This document shows positions 43,651-52,763 of a stretch of DNA of 64,000 bases, in pieces. The position numbers were made by a program, and so were the translations under genes. Under the pieces are notes generated by a model. It was not told where the DNA came from and ran no database searches. It saw only the letters and a program-made list of their open reading frames with translations. The stretch comes from UBA5069 sp964560495 (GTDB lineage: Bacteria > Chloroflexota > Anaerolineae > Caldilineales > Caldilineaceae), in the NCBI GenBank assembly GCA_964560495.1, contig CAZLMM010000005.1:75073-139072 (forward strand), written 5' to 3'. Every line of letters begins with the position of its first letter. Within the stretch, counting starts at the first letter, position 1.

Positions 43651-44262
43651 ATGAGAAGGATGTTCCAGCCAAACGACTCAACCACTTTGACAAACTGGCT
43701 TCATCGCAACCATATCGACACTACTTCCTGGGGGCGCGGTGGGGCGAAGAGAGTCGAGAATCTTCTGGGTGAAATCCTGCGCGGCGAAACAGTGCTCTAC
43801 GAGGATCCGCCTCGCCGAGTCGTTTGCGTCACTCAAATCTGGGTTCAGCATGGTGACTTTGTGCTTGTGGAGGAGTATCAGACGTTCGAAGATGGCTCGA
43901 CTCGACAGGTGAACACTCTTCCGTCTGAAAAGATGCAACCTGATGAGTCCCCTCGACAAGCAGCTTTACGCTGTCTGAACGAGGAATTGCAGATTCAGCC
44001 AGATGAAGTGAAAATCGTGGATGACTATATTACATGTCGAGAGGAAGAAAAACCCGCGTTCTCATATCCTGGGTTACATACAAGATATACTCTCTATCAG
44101 GTACCAACAGTGATAAATACTGTACCCGATAGACCTTTCTCCACAGTCGAATCGAATCATCATGGGAGCGATCCAGTTGTAGTACATCATTGGACTTGGA
44201 TTCCGGTAGCCGAATATCTGGCCAATCAGACAGCTTCCATACAACCTACCTTATCACCATGA
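43651..44262 (+). CDS. Degenerate Nudix-fold protein in the CHAT cassette
   Basis: The 203-residue protein contains a Nudix-box-like segment at 97-115 (PDESPRQAALRCLNEELQI). The canonical REUxEE reads RCLNEE, so one metal-binding Glu is Cys. The surrounding strands (VVCVTQIWVQHGDFVLVEEYQTF before, TRYTLYQVPT after) fit a Nudix fold. It may be a weak hydrolase or a nucleotide-ligand sensor. The start is uncertain: ATG 43651, or 43660 preceded by AGAAGG. It overlaps the ATPase gene by ATGA. Confidence 0.65.
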   Translation: MRRMFQPNDSTTLTNWLHRNHIDTTSWGRGGAKRVENLLGEILRGETVLYEDPPRRVVCVTQIWVQHGDFVLVEEYQTFEDGSTRQVNTLPSEKMQPDESPRQAALRCLNEELQIQPDEVKIVDDYITCREEEKPAFSYPGLHTRYTLYQVPTVINTVPDRPFSTVESNHHGSDPVVVHHWTWIPVAEYLANQTASIQPTLSP

Positions 44263-45608
44263 CTGAAATCGGTCCATCCCATCCGATCACCTACCGCCAG
44301 GAGCTATTGACTCCTCTCTCCACCTGTATCCGTGCTTGGGAATCCTGTGCGATTGTCGGCGCGGCCAGCATGGGAAAGTCTCGTCTGCTCCAATTCCTCT
44401 TGCGGACGGACGTGCGCCGCCACTACTTGGGCGACGAAGCTGAGCGCACCCTCTTGTTATGGGCAGACTGCAACCGCCTGGCCGCCGTGTCCGAATGGGG
44501 GCTATACGAGCTCATCCTCACGAGTCTGGTGGAGGCCAGCGGCGAACACCAGGCTGCGACGACGATCCGCACGCAACTGATCGAGCTGCGTCGCGAGGCC
44601 ATCATCGAACGTAGCGCGCTGCTGGCCCAACGCCACCTGGAGCTGGCCGTGCATATGCTCTGCCATGAGCAAGGGCTGCGCCTGGTCATCCTTCTCGACG
44701 AATTCGACGAGTGTTATCGCACCCTGACCGAACAGGCGCTGGCCAACCTGCGCGCCTTGCGCGACGCCAACAAATACAGGCTGTGTTATGTGCTTTTCTT
44801 GCGCGACCATCCGGCCCAGATGCGACCACCTGGGGAGTGCGAGGGCTTCTACGAATTGCTCTCACGTTCGATTTTCGGTCTTCGGCCCTATCGGGAAGAC
44901 GATGCCCGCCGCGTTCTCGCCCAATTGCAGGCGCGCCACAGAACCCGCCTGCAAATTATGGGCGACGAGACCACTGCTCAGCTATTACGACTCAGCGGCG
45001 GACACCCCGGTTTGCTGGGTGCGCTCGTCAATGGGCTGATGGAGTCGCCACCTCTGGGCGTACCCTGGGATGACTGGGCGCAAAAACAGGAGGACGTGCA
45101 GGACGAGTTGCGCAAGCTGTGGGAGGGGTTGCGCAACAAGGAGCGTGTAGCTCTCAACCATCTGGCTCTGGGGTTATCGACTTCCCTACGGGAACAAGAA
45201 TCACTCCTATTGAAGGGGTTGATTCATGAAGATGGCAGCCACTCTGTCACATTTTTCACGCCGCTCCTGGAGCAGTTCGCTGCTGTCCACGCGCCATCTG
45301 CCGATAGCATCTTGCGGGTCGATTTGCAGGCCGGCGCGGTCTACCGCGATGGCATCCTGTGCGGCGACCTCACGGCCAAGGAATTCGACCTGCTCGCCTA
45401 TCTCTATCAACACAAAGAACAGGTCTGTGAAGTCGAACAAGTGATCGCCGAACTCTATCCCGGCAACGCAGGTTTCGAGATCAACGCCAACACGATCTCT
45501 GCGTTGGTCGGTCGGGTCCGCCGCAAGATCGAACCCGACCCCAAACATCCCCAATTCCTCCTCAACGTCAAAGGCCGCGGCTACCGCCTGACCACCGCGC
45601 CAGAATAG
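44259..45608 (+). CDS. AAA/STAND-like ATPase with C-terminal OmpR-type winged helix
   Basis: The 449-residue protein has Walker A GAASMGKS (34-41), Walker B LVILLDEFDE (to about 151), and a sensor-like LRDHPAQMR. A helical region and a winged helix similar to OmpR/PhoB effector domains follow (about 355-447: LTAKEFDLLAYLYQHKE, INANTISALVGRVRRKIEPD, VKGRGYRL). It looks like an NTP-dependent switch that binds DNA, perhaps to control the cassette. It overlaps the Nudix gene and ends the operon, 26 bases before the convergent MFS gene. Confidence 0.85.
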   Translation: MTEIGPSHPITYRQELLTPLSTCIRAWESCAIVGAASMGKSRLLQFLLRTDVRRHYLGDEAERTLLLWADCNRLAAVSEWGLYELILTSLVEASGEHQAATTIRTQLIELRREAIIERSALLAQRHLELAVHMLCHEQGLRLVILLDEFDECYRTLTEQALANLRALRDANKYRLCYVLFLRDHPAQMRPPGECEGFYELLSRSIFGLRPYREDDARRVLAQLQARHRTRLQIMGDETTAQLLRLSGGHPGLLGALVNGLMESPPLGVPWDDWAQKQEDVQDELRKLWEGLRNKERVALNHLALGLSTSLREQESLLLKGLIHEDGSHSVTFFTPLLEQFAAVHAPSADSILRVDLQAGAVYRDGILCGDLTAKEFDLLAYLYQHKEQVCEVEQVIAELYPGNAGFEINANTISALVGRVRRKIEPDPKHPQFLLNVKGRGYRLTTAPE

Positions 45609-45634
45609 CTTCCCGCATCTCCATTGACCATTCC

Positions 45635-46852
45635 TCACCTCTCCTCGGGCGGCTTGATCGCCTTGAAGCTACGATAGAGCAGCAGGTCATAGACGATCTT
45701 CAGCCCGCCGGCCAGGAAGAAGGGCGCGGCCATGAAGGGGCCGATGAGCGCGCCGCTCAGCGCCGGCGAGATGGCCGCGCCCAGGGAACGGGCAATGGCG
45801 GTGACCCCCGAAGCAGCCGAACGTTCGTCCGGCGCGACTACGGCCATGGTGTAGGATTGACGGGTGGGCACATCCATCTGCGAGATGCCGAAACGCATGA
45901 AGAGCACCGCCAGGGCCGAGGGCAGGGTGGGCATGAGCGGCACGAGCATGAGCAAGATGTTGGACGGCAAGTGGGTGAAGACCATGGTGTTGATGAGGCC
46001 AAAACGTTTGGCGATGCGCGCAGCCAGCAGCGCCGAAATGCCGGCCAGAATGTTGGCCACAAAGAAGATGCTGCCCAACACGGCCTCGTCGAGCTGAAAG
46101 CGCACGAAAAACCAATAGGCCATCATGCTCTGGACGATGAAGCCGCCGGCGAAGGCGTCCAGGGCAAAGAGCGCGCTGAGACGCGCCACCACGCCGCGCG
46201 AGCGGTGCAGCCCCAGCGTGCGGCGAATCGACTTGTCCGTCGGCGAGAAGGGCGGCTCGATGGCGGGCGAAAGAAACAGAAAGCAAAGCAACAGCGCGCC
46301 GCCCGCCCCGGCATAACCCATGAGCACGGTGCGATAGGAATCCAGCGTAGAATATCCTTGCTGTTGCAACGTTTGGGTCAACAGACCGGCGGCCAGCGCG
46401 CCGAACGCGGTAGCAAAGGAGCCGACCAGATTGTACCAGGCAAAGACTCGCGTGCGCTGCTCGTCGGAGACGAGCTGGGTGAGGGACGCCTGCTCGATGG
46501 AGAGAAAGGGACCGATCTCGTTGCCGCTGGGGCTGATCACGCCGACGATGGCCGTCGCGACCAGGAAGGCCGGCTCACGCGTCAGGACGAAGACCACGCC
46601 AGCCAGGGCCATGAGCAGGCTGCCGATGATGAGCGTGCGCCGTCGCCCAAAACGATCCGCAGAGGTGGTGAGCCACAAGGAGATGGCTGCGTCGCCCAAT
46701 AGGGTGAGAGTGAGGAGCAGGCCGACAGATTGCTCGCTCAGCCCCACGGTCACCAGGTAGAGCGCCAGCACCACCGACAGGAAGCCATAGGCAAACAGAC
46801 GGGTGATACGCGTGGTGAAAAGCAGGACGATGTCAATCCTTGAGCGCTTCAT
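45635..46852 (-). CDS. Major facilitator superfamily transporter
   Basis: The 405-residue protein has about 12 membrane segments. MFS loop signatures are present (TTSADRFGRRRTLIIGSLL between helices 2 and 3). Its type resembles drug or metabolite efflux proteins; the substrate is unknown. The ATG lies 4 bases after the stop of the AAA/PD-(D/E)XK gene, suggesting cotranscription. Confidence 0.9.
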   Translation of the reverse strand: MKRSRIDIVLLFTTRITRLFAYGFLSVVLALYLVTVGLSEQSVGLLLTLTLLGDAAISLWLTTSADRFGRRRTLIIGSLLMALAGVVFVLTREPAFLVATAIVGVISPSGNEIGPFLSIEQASLTQLVSDEQRTRVFAWYNLVGSFATAFGALAAGLLTQTLQQQGYSTLDSYRTVLMGYAGAGGALLLCFLFLSPAIEPPFSPTDKSIRRTLGLHRSRGVVARLSALFALDAFAGGFIVQSMMAYWFFVRFQLDEAVLGSIFFVANILAGISALLAARIAKRFGLINTMVFTHLPSNILLMLVPLMPTLPSALAVLFMRFGISQMDVPTRQSYTMAVVAPDERSAASGVTAIARSLGAAISPALSGALIGPFMAAPFFLAGGLKIVYDLLLYRSFKAIKPPEER

Positions 46853-46856
46853 TGAT

Positions 46857-48614
46857 TCACGCCGTTTCGGCCTCGCTGCGATGAACCAGCTCCCAGCCGT
46901 TGTAGACCAGAACGAGTTTTTTCAGCGGCACGCGGGCGGCGACCGCGGCGGCGCGCGGGTCGTTGGCGTAGCGGCGCAGTTGGGCCTCCGCCTCGGCGAT
47001 CTTCTCTTGCAGCCTGGCCGCAGTGAAGTCGTTGCGGGCGATGTACTTCAACTCCACAAAATAGCCGAACTGCATGTCTGGATAGCGCGCCAGGAACGGC
47101 TCCAGGTAGAAATCGACAAAGCCGCCGCCCATTTCCTTCTCCGACCAGGTGAGATAGAGCTCGGTGATGTTGAGATAGGCCAGGAGAAAGCCCTGGATGA
47201 CCTTCTCGCCGTTCAGATAATCGCGCACCGAGGTCTGCTGCTCGATGTTGGCCGCGATGAAATCGAAGACGGGCTGCCACTCGCCGTCGTAGGCCATGCC
47301 GCGCACCAGGTTCGCCAGCCGCCACAAATCCAGGCGGAAGATGTCTACGTCATAATAGCTGTCGCGGATGTAGCTATACATCAGGTTCTTGATGGTCAGG
47401 TTGGGGATGCGCAGCAGCGGCGCGCCGGCGCGCTCACCGGCGAAGGTGAGCAGGCCAAAGTAATAGAGCAGCGAGATGAAGTTCTCCGGTTGCAGCAGGC
47501 GATCCAGAGGGAAGCTGAGGCTGATGTTGGAGACAATCTCATCGGTTTCGATGATCTCTTTGAGCCGACTGAAGTTGCCATTGAGCCGGCGATCCACCGT
47601 GATCAAGTGACGCAACTTGGTGTAGTCAATGCGCACGTTCTGGTCGATCATGGAGTCGGGCATGCGCTGTTGGCCGGTAGTCTGCAAGACGAAATAGAGC
47701 ACCATGTCGGAGTTGAACATGGGCGTTTGCACGACGCGGCCAAAGCGATAGTTGTCACACCACTCATGGAGCAGCGCCATGGATTCATCCACGCTCAGGG
47801 GCAGCGCGCCCGCCTCGTGATAATGGGTGAGCATGGCGCGCGTCTCCTCGGCGGTGAAGCCGATCATCTCATCGAAACGTGAGTCCAGGCTGATGTTCGT
47901 TCCCACATTGAAGCCGCTGCTCACGTCGTCCATGGCAATGGGCGAAACGCCGGTGATAAAGAGCCGGGTCAAACCAGAAATCTGACCTGCGGTTGCGCCC
48001 TTGAGCAGGTTGAAGAAATAGCGATAGAATCCGGCGCCGTGGGTCAGGTTGTGATACGCCTCTGCGCCAGTGGTGGTGAGGATGGTGTTGGCAAAGTTAT
48101 CGTATTCGTCGATGAGGAGAAAGACTTTCAGGTTGCGCTCGCCAGCATGAAAGAAGATGGCGCGCAGCCGCTCTTCCGTACTTGACCTGCTCAGAATGTC
48201 CTTGCGTTCAGCCTCGTCAAAGAATCGCCTGTAGCGTTCGAGAAAACCGCGCACCACCAAATCCCCATTGTCTTCGAAGGATTGCTGTACAACACGGACG
48301 TCTGGATTGACCAACGAGAAGTTGAGAAACATGACCAGATAGCTGTTGCGTTCTGCGGTGGGACGCTCCCCGATGAAGGTGTCCCCAAAGAGCGCGTCGA
48401 AATCGTCGGCCAAATTCACATCATAATAGTGTTGCAGCACCGACAGCCAGAGTGACTTGCCGAAGCGGCGCGGGCGGATCAGAAACAGAAAATATGGCTG
48501 CGCTTCGATGAGCGGCAAGAAGCGCGTTTTGTCCACGTAGTAGGAGTTGTCCTGGCGCATGCGCCCATAGTCGGCCAGACCATAGGGAATGCGCTTGAGC
48601 GGTTGATTGGTCAT
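46857..48614 (-). CDS. AAA-ATPase-like protein with C-terminal PD-(D/E)XK domain (DUF1703 type)
   Basis: The 585-residue protein begins PYGLADYGRMRQDNSYYVDKT and has the variant P-loop RPRRFGKSL, LLIDEYDNFANTI as Walker B, and LFITGVSPIAMDD, all typical of AAA-ATPase_like proteins. The C-terminus has a nuclease-like core: GGFVDFYLEPFL, then FVELKYIARND and KIAEAEAQLRRYAND. Such genes are numerous in anaerobic and Chloroflexota genomes; their role, often assumed to be mobile or defensive, is unproved. Confidence 0.9.
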   Translation of the reverse strand: MTNQPLKRIPYGLADYGRMRQDNSYYVDKTRFLPLIEAQPYFLFLIRPRRFGKSLWLSVLQHYYDVNLADDFDALFGDTFIGERPTAERNSYLVMFLNFSLVNPDVRVVQQSFEDNGDLVVRGFLERYRRFFDEAERKDILSRSSTEERLRAIFFHAGERNLKVFLLIDEYDNFANTILTTTGAEAYHNLTHGAGFYRYFFNLLKGATAGQISGLTRLFITGVSPIAMDDVSSGFNVGTNISLDSRFDEMIGFTAEETRAMLTHYHEAGALPLSVDESMALLHEWCDNYRFGRVVQTPMFNSDMVLYFVLQTTGQQRMPDSMIDQNVRIDYTKLRHLITVDRRLNGNFSRLKEIIETDEIVSNISLSFPLDRLLQPENFISLLYYFGLLTFAGERAGAPLLRIPNLTIKNLMYSYIRDSYYDVDIFRLDLWRLANLVRGMAYDGEWQPVFDFIAANIEQQTSVRDYLNGEKVIQGFLLAYLNITELYLTWSEKEMGGGFVDFYLEPFLARYPDMQFGYFVELKYIARNDFTAARLQEKIAEAEAQLRRYANDPRAAAVAARVPLKKLVLVYNGWELVHRSEAETA

Positions 48615-48892
48615 GTTGCGTCGCCCTCGTGATGAGCGAATAAGGCGGTGATCCTGGCCTCAGTATAGCTCAGTATAGCAAAGAAATTGTCATTTGTCGT
48701 GCCGGCAAGGGTACAATGCGGCGTGGCGATCACAATTGTGTAATCTTTGCGTTCACACCGGGCAAGAAACCTGCGCAACCATGAGCCGTCGGCGTTTGTA
48801 AAAAACGTTCAGTGCGCGCGCCCTCGTGCGCGCCATCTGCACGAAGGCGTGCCGGGTCATCTTTTGAGGACAAATGAAAGGCAGCAGCGACC

Positions 48893-49582
48893 ATGAACAG
48901 CACGATTTTGGTTGTAGAAGACGAGCGCAGCATCAGCGAGGTGGTGAGCCTCTATCTAACGCGCGCTGGCTATCAGGTGAAGGCGATCCACGATGGCGCC
49001 GCTGCGCTCAAATGGCTGGCTCAAAACAACCCGGACCTGGTCGTGCTCGACCTGATGCTGCCGGGAGTGGATGGCCTGGAGATCACCCGCAGACTGCGCG
49101 CCGTGGGCGACACACCCATCATCATGCTGACTGCCCGGCGCGAAGAGACCGACCGCATCATCGGCCTGGAGATGGGCGCCGACGACTACGTAGTCAAACC
49201 CTTCAGCCCCCAGGAGTTGGTAAGCCGAGTGCGCGCGGTGCTGCGCCGGGTGCAGATCGGCCAGCAGCAGACAGGCGGCGCAAAGGTGCTGTCCTTCTCA
49301 GAGATGACCATCGACCCCGGCACGCGCCTGGCGACAGTGCGGGGAGTCGAGCTAACCTTGACCGCCAGGGAGTTCGATCTGCTCTATCTCATGGCGAGCC
49401 ACCCCAGGCAGGTCTTCAACCGGGACCAGCTCCTCGACCGGGTGTGGGGCGAGACCGAGTACATCGACCCCAGCACGGTGACGGTGCACGTGCGGCGTCT
49501 GCGTGAGAAGATTGAACGCGACCCATCCAACCCGCTCCACATCCACACGGTCTGGGGCGTTGGCTACAAGTTCGAGCCGTAG
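48893..49582 (+). CDS. OmpR/PhoB-family response regulator
   Basis: The 229-residue protein has a receiver (acidic pair VVEDE, Asp53 in VLDLMLPG, Lys102 in VVKPFSP) and an OmpR winged helix (LTAREFDLLYLMASHPRQVF, VTVHVRRLREKIERDP). The partner kinase follows after 15 bases. A weak promoter candidate lies upstream: TTGTCA at 48687 and TACAAT at 48712, with a suboptimal 19-base spacer. The 278-bp upstream gap has no gene. Confidence 0.95.
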   Translation: MNSTILVVEDERSISEVVSLYLTRAGYQVKAIHDGAAALKWLAQNNPDLVVLDLMLPGVDGLEITRRLRAVGDTPIIMLTARREETDRIIGLEMGADDYVVKPFSPQELVSRVRAVLRRVQIGQQQTGGAKVLSFSEMTIDPGTRLATVRGVELTLTAREFDLLYLMASHPRQVFNRDQLLDRVWGETEYIDPSTVTVHVRRLREKIERDPSNPLHIHTVWGVGYKFEP

Positions 49583-49597
49583 AGAGGATGATCCGTC

Positions 49598-50890
49598 ATG
49601 GTGATTCAACCTGCTCGCCAACCCGTCGGCCTGTTGCTGCGCTTCCTTGGCGGAATCGTGGCGGTCGTGGCGTTGACGCTGGCGATCTTCGTCGTCTTGA
49701 TGAGTCCGCCGCTGGCGGAATTCCAGGCCATGACCCTCTTTCTCTCGGCGACGGCCCTGGCCTCCCTGATTGCAGGCTATGTCGCCTATCGCTGGGGGCT
49801 GCTCGCCCGTTCACCCAGCCTGAAATGGGCGCTCCTGGGCAGCTATGTCCTGTCCAGCATCCTCACCTTTGTCAATGTGTGGGTGACGGCGCGTCTTATG
49901 TTCATCAACACCCACGACCTCACCCTGGCGACGATCCTGCTGGTCTTCGCCGCCGGCATCGCCACTGCTTTGGGCTACTTCCTCTCCGCCACGGTCACAG
50001 ACAACATCACCGCCTTGTGCGACGGCGCACGGGCCATCGAGGCGGGCAATCTTTCGGCGCGGGTGGCTGTACAGGGCGTCAGCGAGGTGGCCGACCTGGG
50101 ACGCGCGTTCAACCGCATGGCGGCTCAACTGGAGAGCGCAGCAGCGCGACAGGCTGAGCTCGACACCCTACGCCGCGACCTCATCGCCTGGGTCGGCCAC
50201 GATCTGCGCACGCCGTTGGCCTCGGTGCGGGCCATCGTCGAGGCCCTGGCAGACGGCGTGGTGACCGATGCGCCCACCATGGATCGCTACTTGCGCACCG
50301 CCAAGCGTGATATCGCCGCGCTCTCCAGCTTGATCGACGACCTCTTCGAGATGGCGCAGATGGACGCAGGTGGGCTGCGGCTGGAGCGCCAATGGGTTTC
50401 CATCAGCGACCTGATCTCGGACACGCTGGAAAGCTTTGCCGCGGCCGCGGCAGAGAAGAACATCGCTCTGGGCGGCGGTGTGGGGCCGGGGGTGGACCCA
50501 GTCTGGTGCGATGCGCGCTACGTGGGGCGGGTGCTCAACAATCTGGTGGGCAACAGTTTGCGTCACACGCCGCCTGGCGGCCAGGCGCTGGTTCATGCTT
50601 ATCATCGCCCCAGCGAAGTGCTGGTGGTGGTCAGCGACAGCGGCGAGGGCATCCGTCGCGAAGACCTGCCCCATGTCTTCGACCGTTTCTACCGGGGCGA
50701 AAAATCACGCAGCCGCGCCACAGGAGGCGCCGGCCTGGGATTAGCCATCGCCAAAGGGATCGTCGAAGCCCACGGCGGTCGGATCGGCGTGACATCGGAA
50801 TGGGGACGTGGAACCCAGTTCACCTTCACCCTGCCCGGCGGTCATCAGACAGCGCGAGAAAATCCACTATTCGCGGCGCGAAATCGGTGA
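49598..50890 (+). CDS. Membrane sensor histidine kinase
   Basis: The 430-residue protein has four membrane segments (about 12-35, 46-66, 77-98, 110-132), a HAMP domain (about 132-185), a phosphorylated His201 in WVGHDLRTPLASVR, and an ATPase domain (NLVGNSLRHTP, DSGEGIRREDLPHVFDRFYRG, GAGLGLAIAKGI). The short loops leave little periplasmic sensor, so it may be an intramembrane-sensing kinase. AGAGGAT precedes the ATG. Its last 65 bases overlap a convergent gene. Confidence 0.94.
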   Translation: MVIQPARQPVGLLLRFLGGIVAVVALTLAIFVVLMSPPLAEFQAMTLFLSATALASLIAGYVAYRWGLLARSPSLKWALLGSYVLSSILTFVNVWVTARLMFINTHDLTLATILLVFAAGIATALGYFLSATVTDNITALCDGARAIEAGNLSARVAVQGVSEVADLGRAFNRMAAQLESAAARQAELDTLRRDLIAWVGHDLRTPLASVRAIVEALADGVVTDAPTMDRYLRTAKRDIAALSSLIDDLFEMAQMDAGGLRLERQWVSISDLISDTLESFAAAAAEKNIALGGGVGPGVDPVWCDARYVGRVLNNLVGNSLRHTPPGGQALVHAYHRPSEVLVVVSDSGEGIRREDLPHVFDRFYRGEKSRSRATGGAGLGLAIAKGIVEAHGGRIGVTSEWGRGTQFTFTLPGGHQTARENPLFAARNR

Positions 50891-51767
50891 GCGCGGTCAG
50901 ACCAACAGCAAACGCCTCTTTCTGACAGCCTATGACCAACGTCAACGCCGGGTTTTCTGTGTGTTTGCCGTGGCTGCAATCCTCCACGTTGCCGTGGTCG
51001 CTGGCGATGATGATCAGGGTGCGCTGCAAATCCGCTGCGGCAAGTAAACCAGCCAGAAACCCATCGAATACCTGGAAGTTGGCGACTGCTTTCTCCAACG
51101 CCTGCTCATGCCCCAACACGTCGGTGAGCCAGTGCTCGAAGAAAGTGAAGTGATGACTGTCTGCGACGCGCCAGAGCAGTGCGCCGGCCCCTTGCGGCGT
51201 GTAAACCGGCGCCTCGGGATAGCCGAGTTCACTACGCCAGCCCTCGCCGGTGAAATCCGCCGACAGAGCCTGCCCGGCGGCCAGGTCATCGTATGTGAGC
51301 AGCGATTGCCCCCCGTGCACGACTGCATAAGGTACTGCGCTGAGCAAGCGTTTGCCGCGTTGGAGCGCGTCGAAATAGCGTTGGGGATAGGCGTTGATGA
51401 AACAAGTCGAGCAGCCAGCAGCGCGCAGCCGGGAAAAGACGCTGCCTTGGTCAAGGATGTCGCGCACACGCTGGTCGGGGCGGGGGCCGTAGTGTTCGCC
51501 CAGTCGTCGTGAAGCATTGACGCCGGTCAGCAGCGCAGCCTGCCCGGTGGCGCTTTGCGGTCGCCCAGGCACGCCCATGTGGGCGTCGGTGGGAATCAAC
51601 TCTGCGTGGGGCGTGGAGAGCCGTCCGCTGGACAAAACCGGTTTGCGCCCCATCAACAAGCGGCTCAGGGTGGGAGAATCGCCGGCGGCCAGGGGATTGA
51701 CCACCGGGTCGTCGCTGCCCAGGCCAACGCCGTCGAGAAAGAGAAAGATGACGCGGCGGTCGCTCAT
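50826..51767 (-). CDS. Phosphopentomutase/alkaline phosphatase-superfamily metalloenzyme
   Basis: The 313-residue protein has metal-binding motifs of the superfamily: IFLFLDGVGLGSDD at the start, GRPQSATGQAALLTGVNA (a Ser/Thr nucleophile region), ASDHGNVEDCSHGKHTENPAL near the end. It resembles metalloenzyme-domain proteins related to phosphoglycerate or phosphopentose mutases, but it is shorter and its substrate is unknown. It overlaps the Uma2 stop by ATGA and the histidine kinase 3' end by 65 bases in the opposite direction. Confidence 0.85.
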   Translation of the reverse strand: MSDRRVIFLFLDGVGLGSDDPVVNPLAAGDSPTLSRLLMGRKPVLSSGRLSTPHAELIPTDAHMGVPGRPQSATGQAALLTGVNASRRLGEHYGPRPDQRVRDILDQGSVFSRLRAAGCSTCFINAYPQRYFDALQRGKRLLSAVPYAVVHGGQSLLTYDDLAAGQALSADFTGEGWRSELGYPEAPVYTPQGAGALLWRVADSHHFTFFEHWLTDVLGHEQALEKAVANFQVFDGFLAGLLAAADLQRTLIIIASDHGNVEDCSHGKHTENPALTLVIGCQKEAFAVGLTALTDFAPRIVDFLALSDDRRAG

Positions 51768-52573
51768 GCGCCAGGGTCGATGCCGGCCGCGGCCAGCTTG
51801 TCTTGCAACTCCGCCAACGCCTGCTGAAGCGCATTGGCGCGCTGGCGTTCGGCCTCAGCGTTGCGCCTCTCGGCTTCAGCGTTGCGCCGCTCGGCTTCGG
51901 TGAAGGTCTCCACCAAGTCGCCATTGGGATGAAAGAAGCGCAGCCAGACCGCATCCGTCTGTTGATATTCGCCCTGCCAGCGCCCGATCCATAAATTTAG
52001 TTCATGACTCCACAGGCGGCCATGCTCGTTATGACGAATCGGCTCGTAGCGACCGCCGGTCAGACGCCAACCCAACAACTCCTGGTTGTCCGGGTCATAG
52101 CAATAATACTCCGGGGTGCGGAAAGTCTGTTCATAGAGTTTCTTCTTGGTCGTCAGATCTTCTTTGGCCGTGCTTGGCGAGAGCAGCTCGATGATGACGT
52201 TGGGGTAGCGACCTCGTTCTTCCCAGACTCTCCAGGAGCCGCGCTGGGGTCTGCCATCTACATCCAGGACGACAAAGAAATCTGGGCCGCGATACTTGAA
52301 ATCACGCTTCATTGCGGCCTCGGCCTGGTCGGAGCTGTAATAGATGAACATATTGCCGCCGCAGTAAAACGAGCGGTCATCGCCGCGACTCTGCTTGAAC
52401 GAATCGACCAACACGTTGATTGCATCGCGATGCCATGCAGTATCCAAGGGTTCACCATCCGTTTCGGGTAGATCGCTGGGCGGAAAATTGAAGTCTTCCC
52501 AAGTCATAACCGACGCATGGAACGGCGCCTCTTCATCCAGTTCTTGCACATCCATTACTTTCACATCAGGCAT
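51764..52573 (-). CDS. Uma2-family protein with heptad coiled-coil tail
   Basis: The 269-residue protein has a Uma2/DUF820 restriction-endonuclease-like core: PDFFVVLDVD, NVIIELLSPSTAKEDLTTKKKLYEQ and TPEYYCYDPDNQELLGW. The Asp, Glu and Lys spacing fits a PD-(D/E)XK site. A C-terminal coiled coil (about 225-265) contains perfect EAERRNA heptad repeats. Uma2 proteins are abundant in cyanobacteria and Chloroflexota; their function is not established. Confidence 0.9.
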   Translation of the reverse strand: MPDVKVMDVQELDEEAPFHASVMTWEDFNFPPSDLPETDGEPLDTAWHRDAINVLVDSFKQSRGDDRSFYCGGNMFIYYSSDQAEAAMKRDFKYRGPDFFVVLDVDGRPQRGSWRVWEERGRYPNVIIELLSPSTAKEDLTTKKKLYEQTFRTPEYYCYDPDNQELLGWRLTGGRYEPIRHNEHGRLWSHELNLWIGRWQGEYQQTDAVWLRFFHPNGDLVETFTEAERRNAEAERRNAEAERQRANALQQALAELQDKLAAAGIDPGA

Positions 52574-52763
52574 GGGTCACCTCGTTCTTGCATCAGCATT
52601 GCACAACTCAGAGCCCCGAACGTCAGTGAGGGGAACGTCTGCAGGAACATATCAGAGATCGTACCCATTCTGCTCTCACCTGTCAACACGAAAAGCACGA
52701 AAGTGACATTCGCACTCCGAAACTTCTTTACCCATTCGTCTGCAACTCAACTGCTGGAGAAGT

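Noticed and set aside
43587..43772. 61-codon frame starting TAATG at the CHAT stop
   Set aside because: Tempting because of the overlap, but it runs inside the Nudix-like gene in another frame and has no recognisable content.
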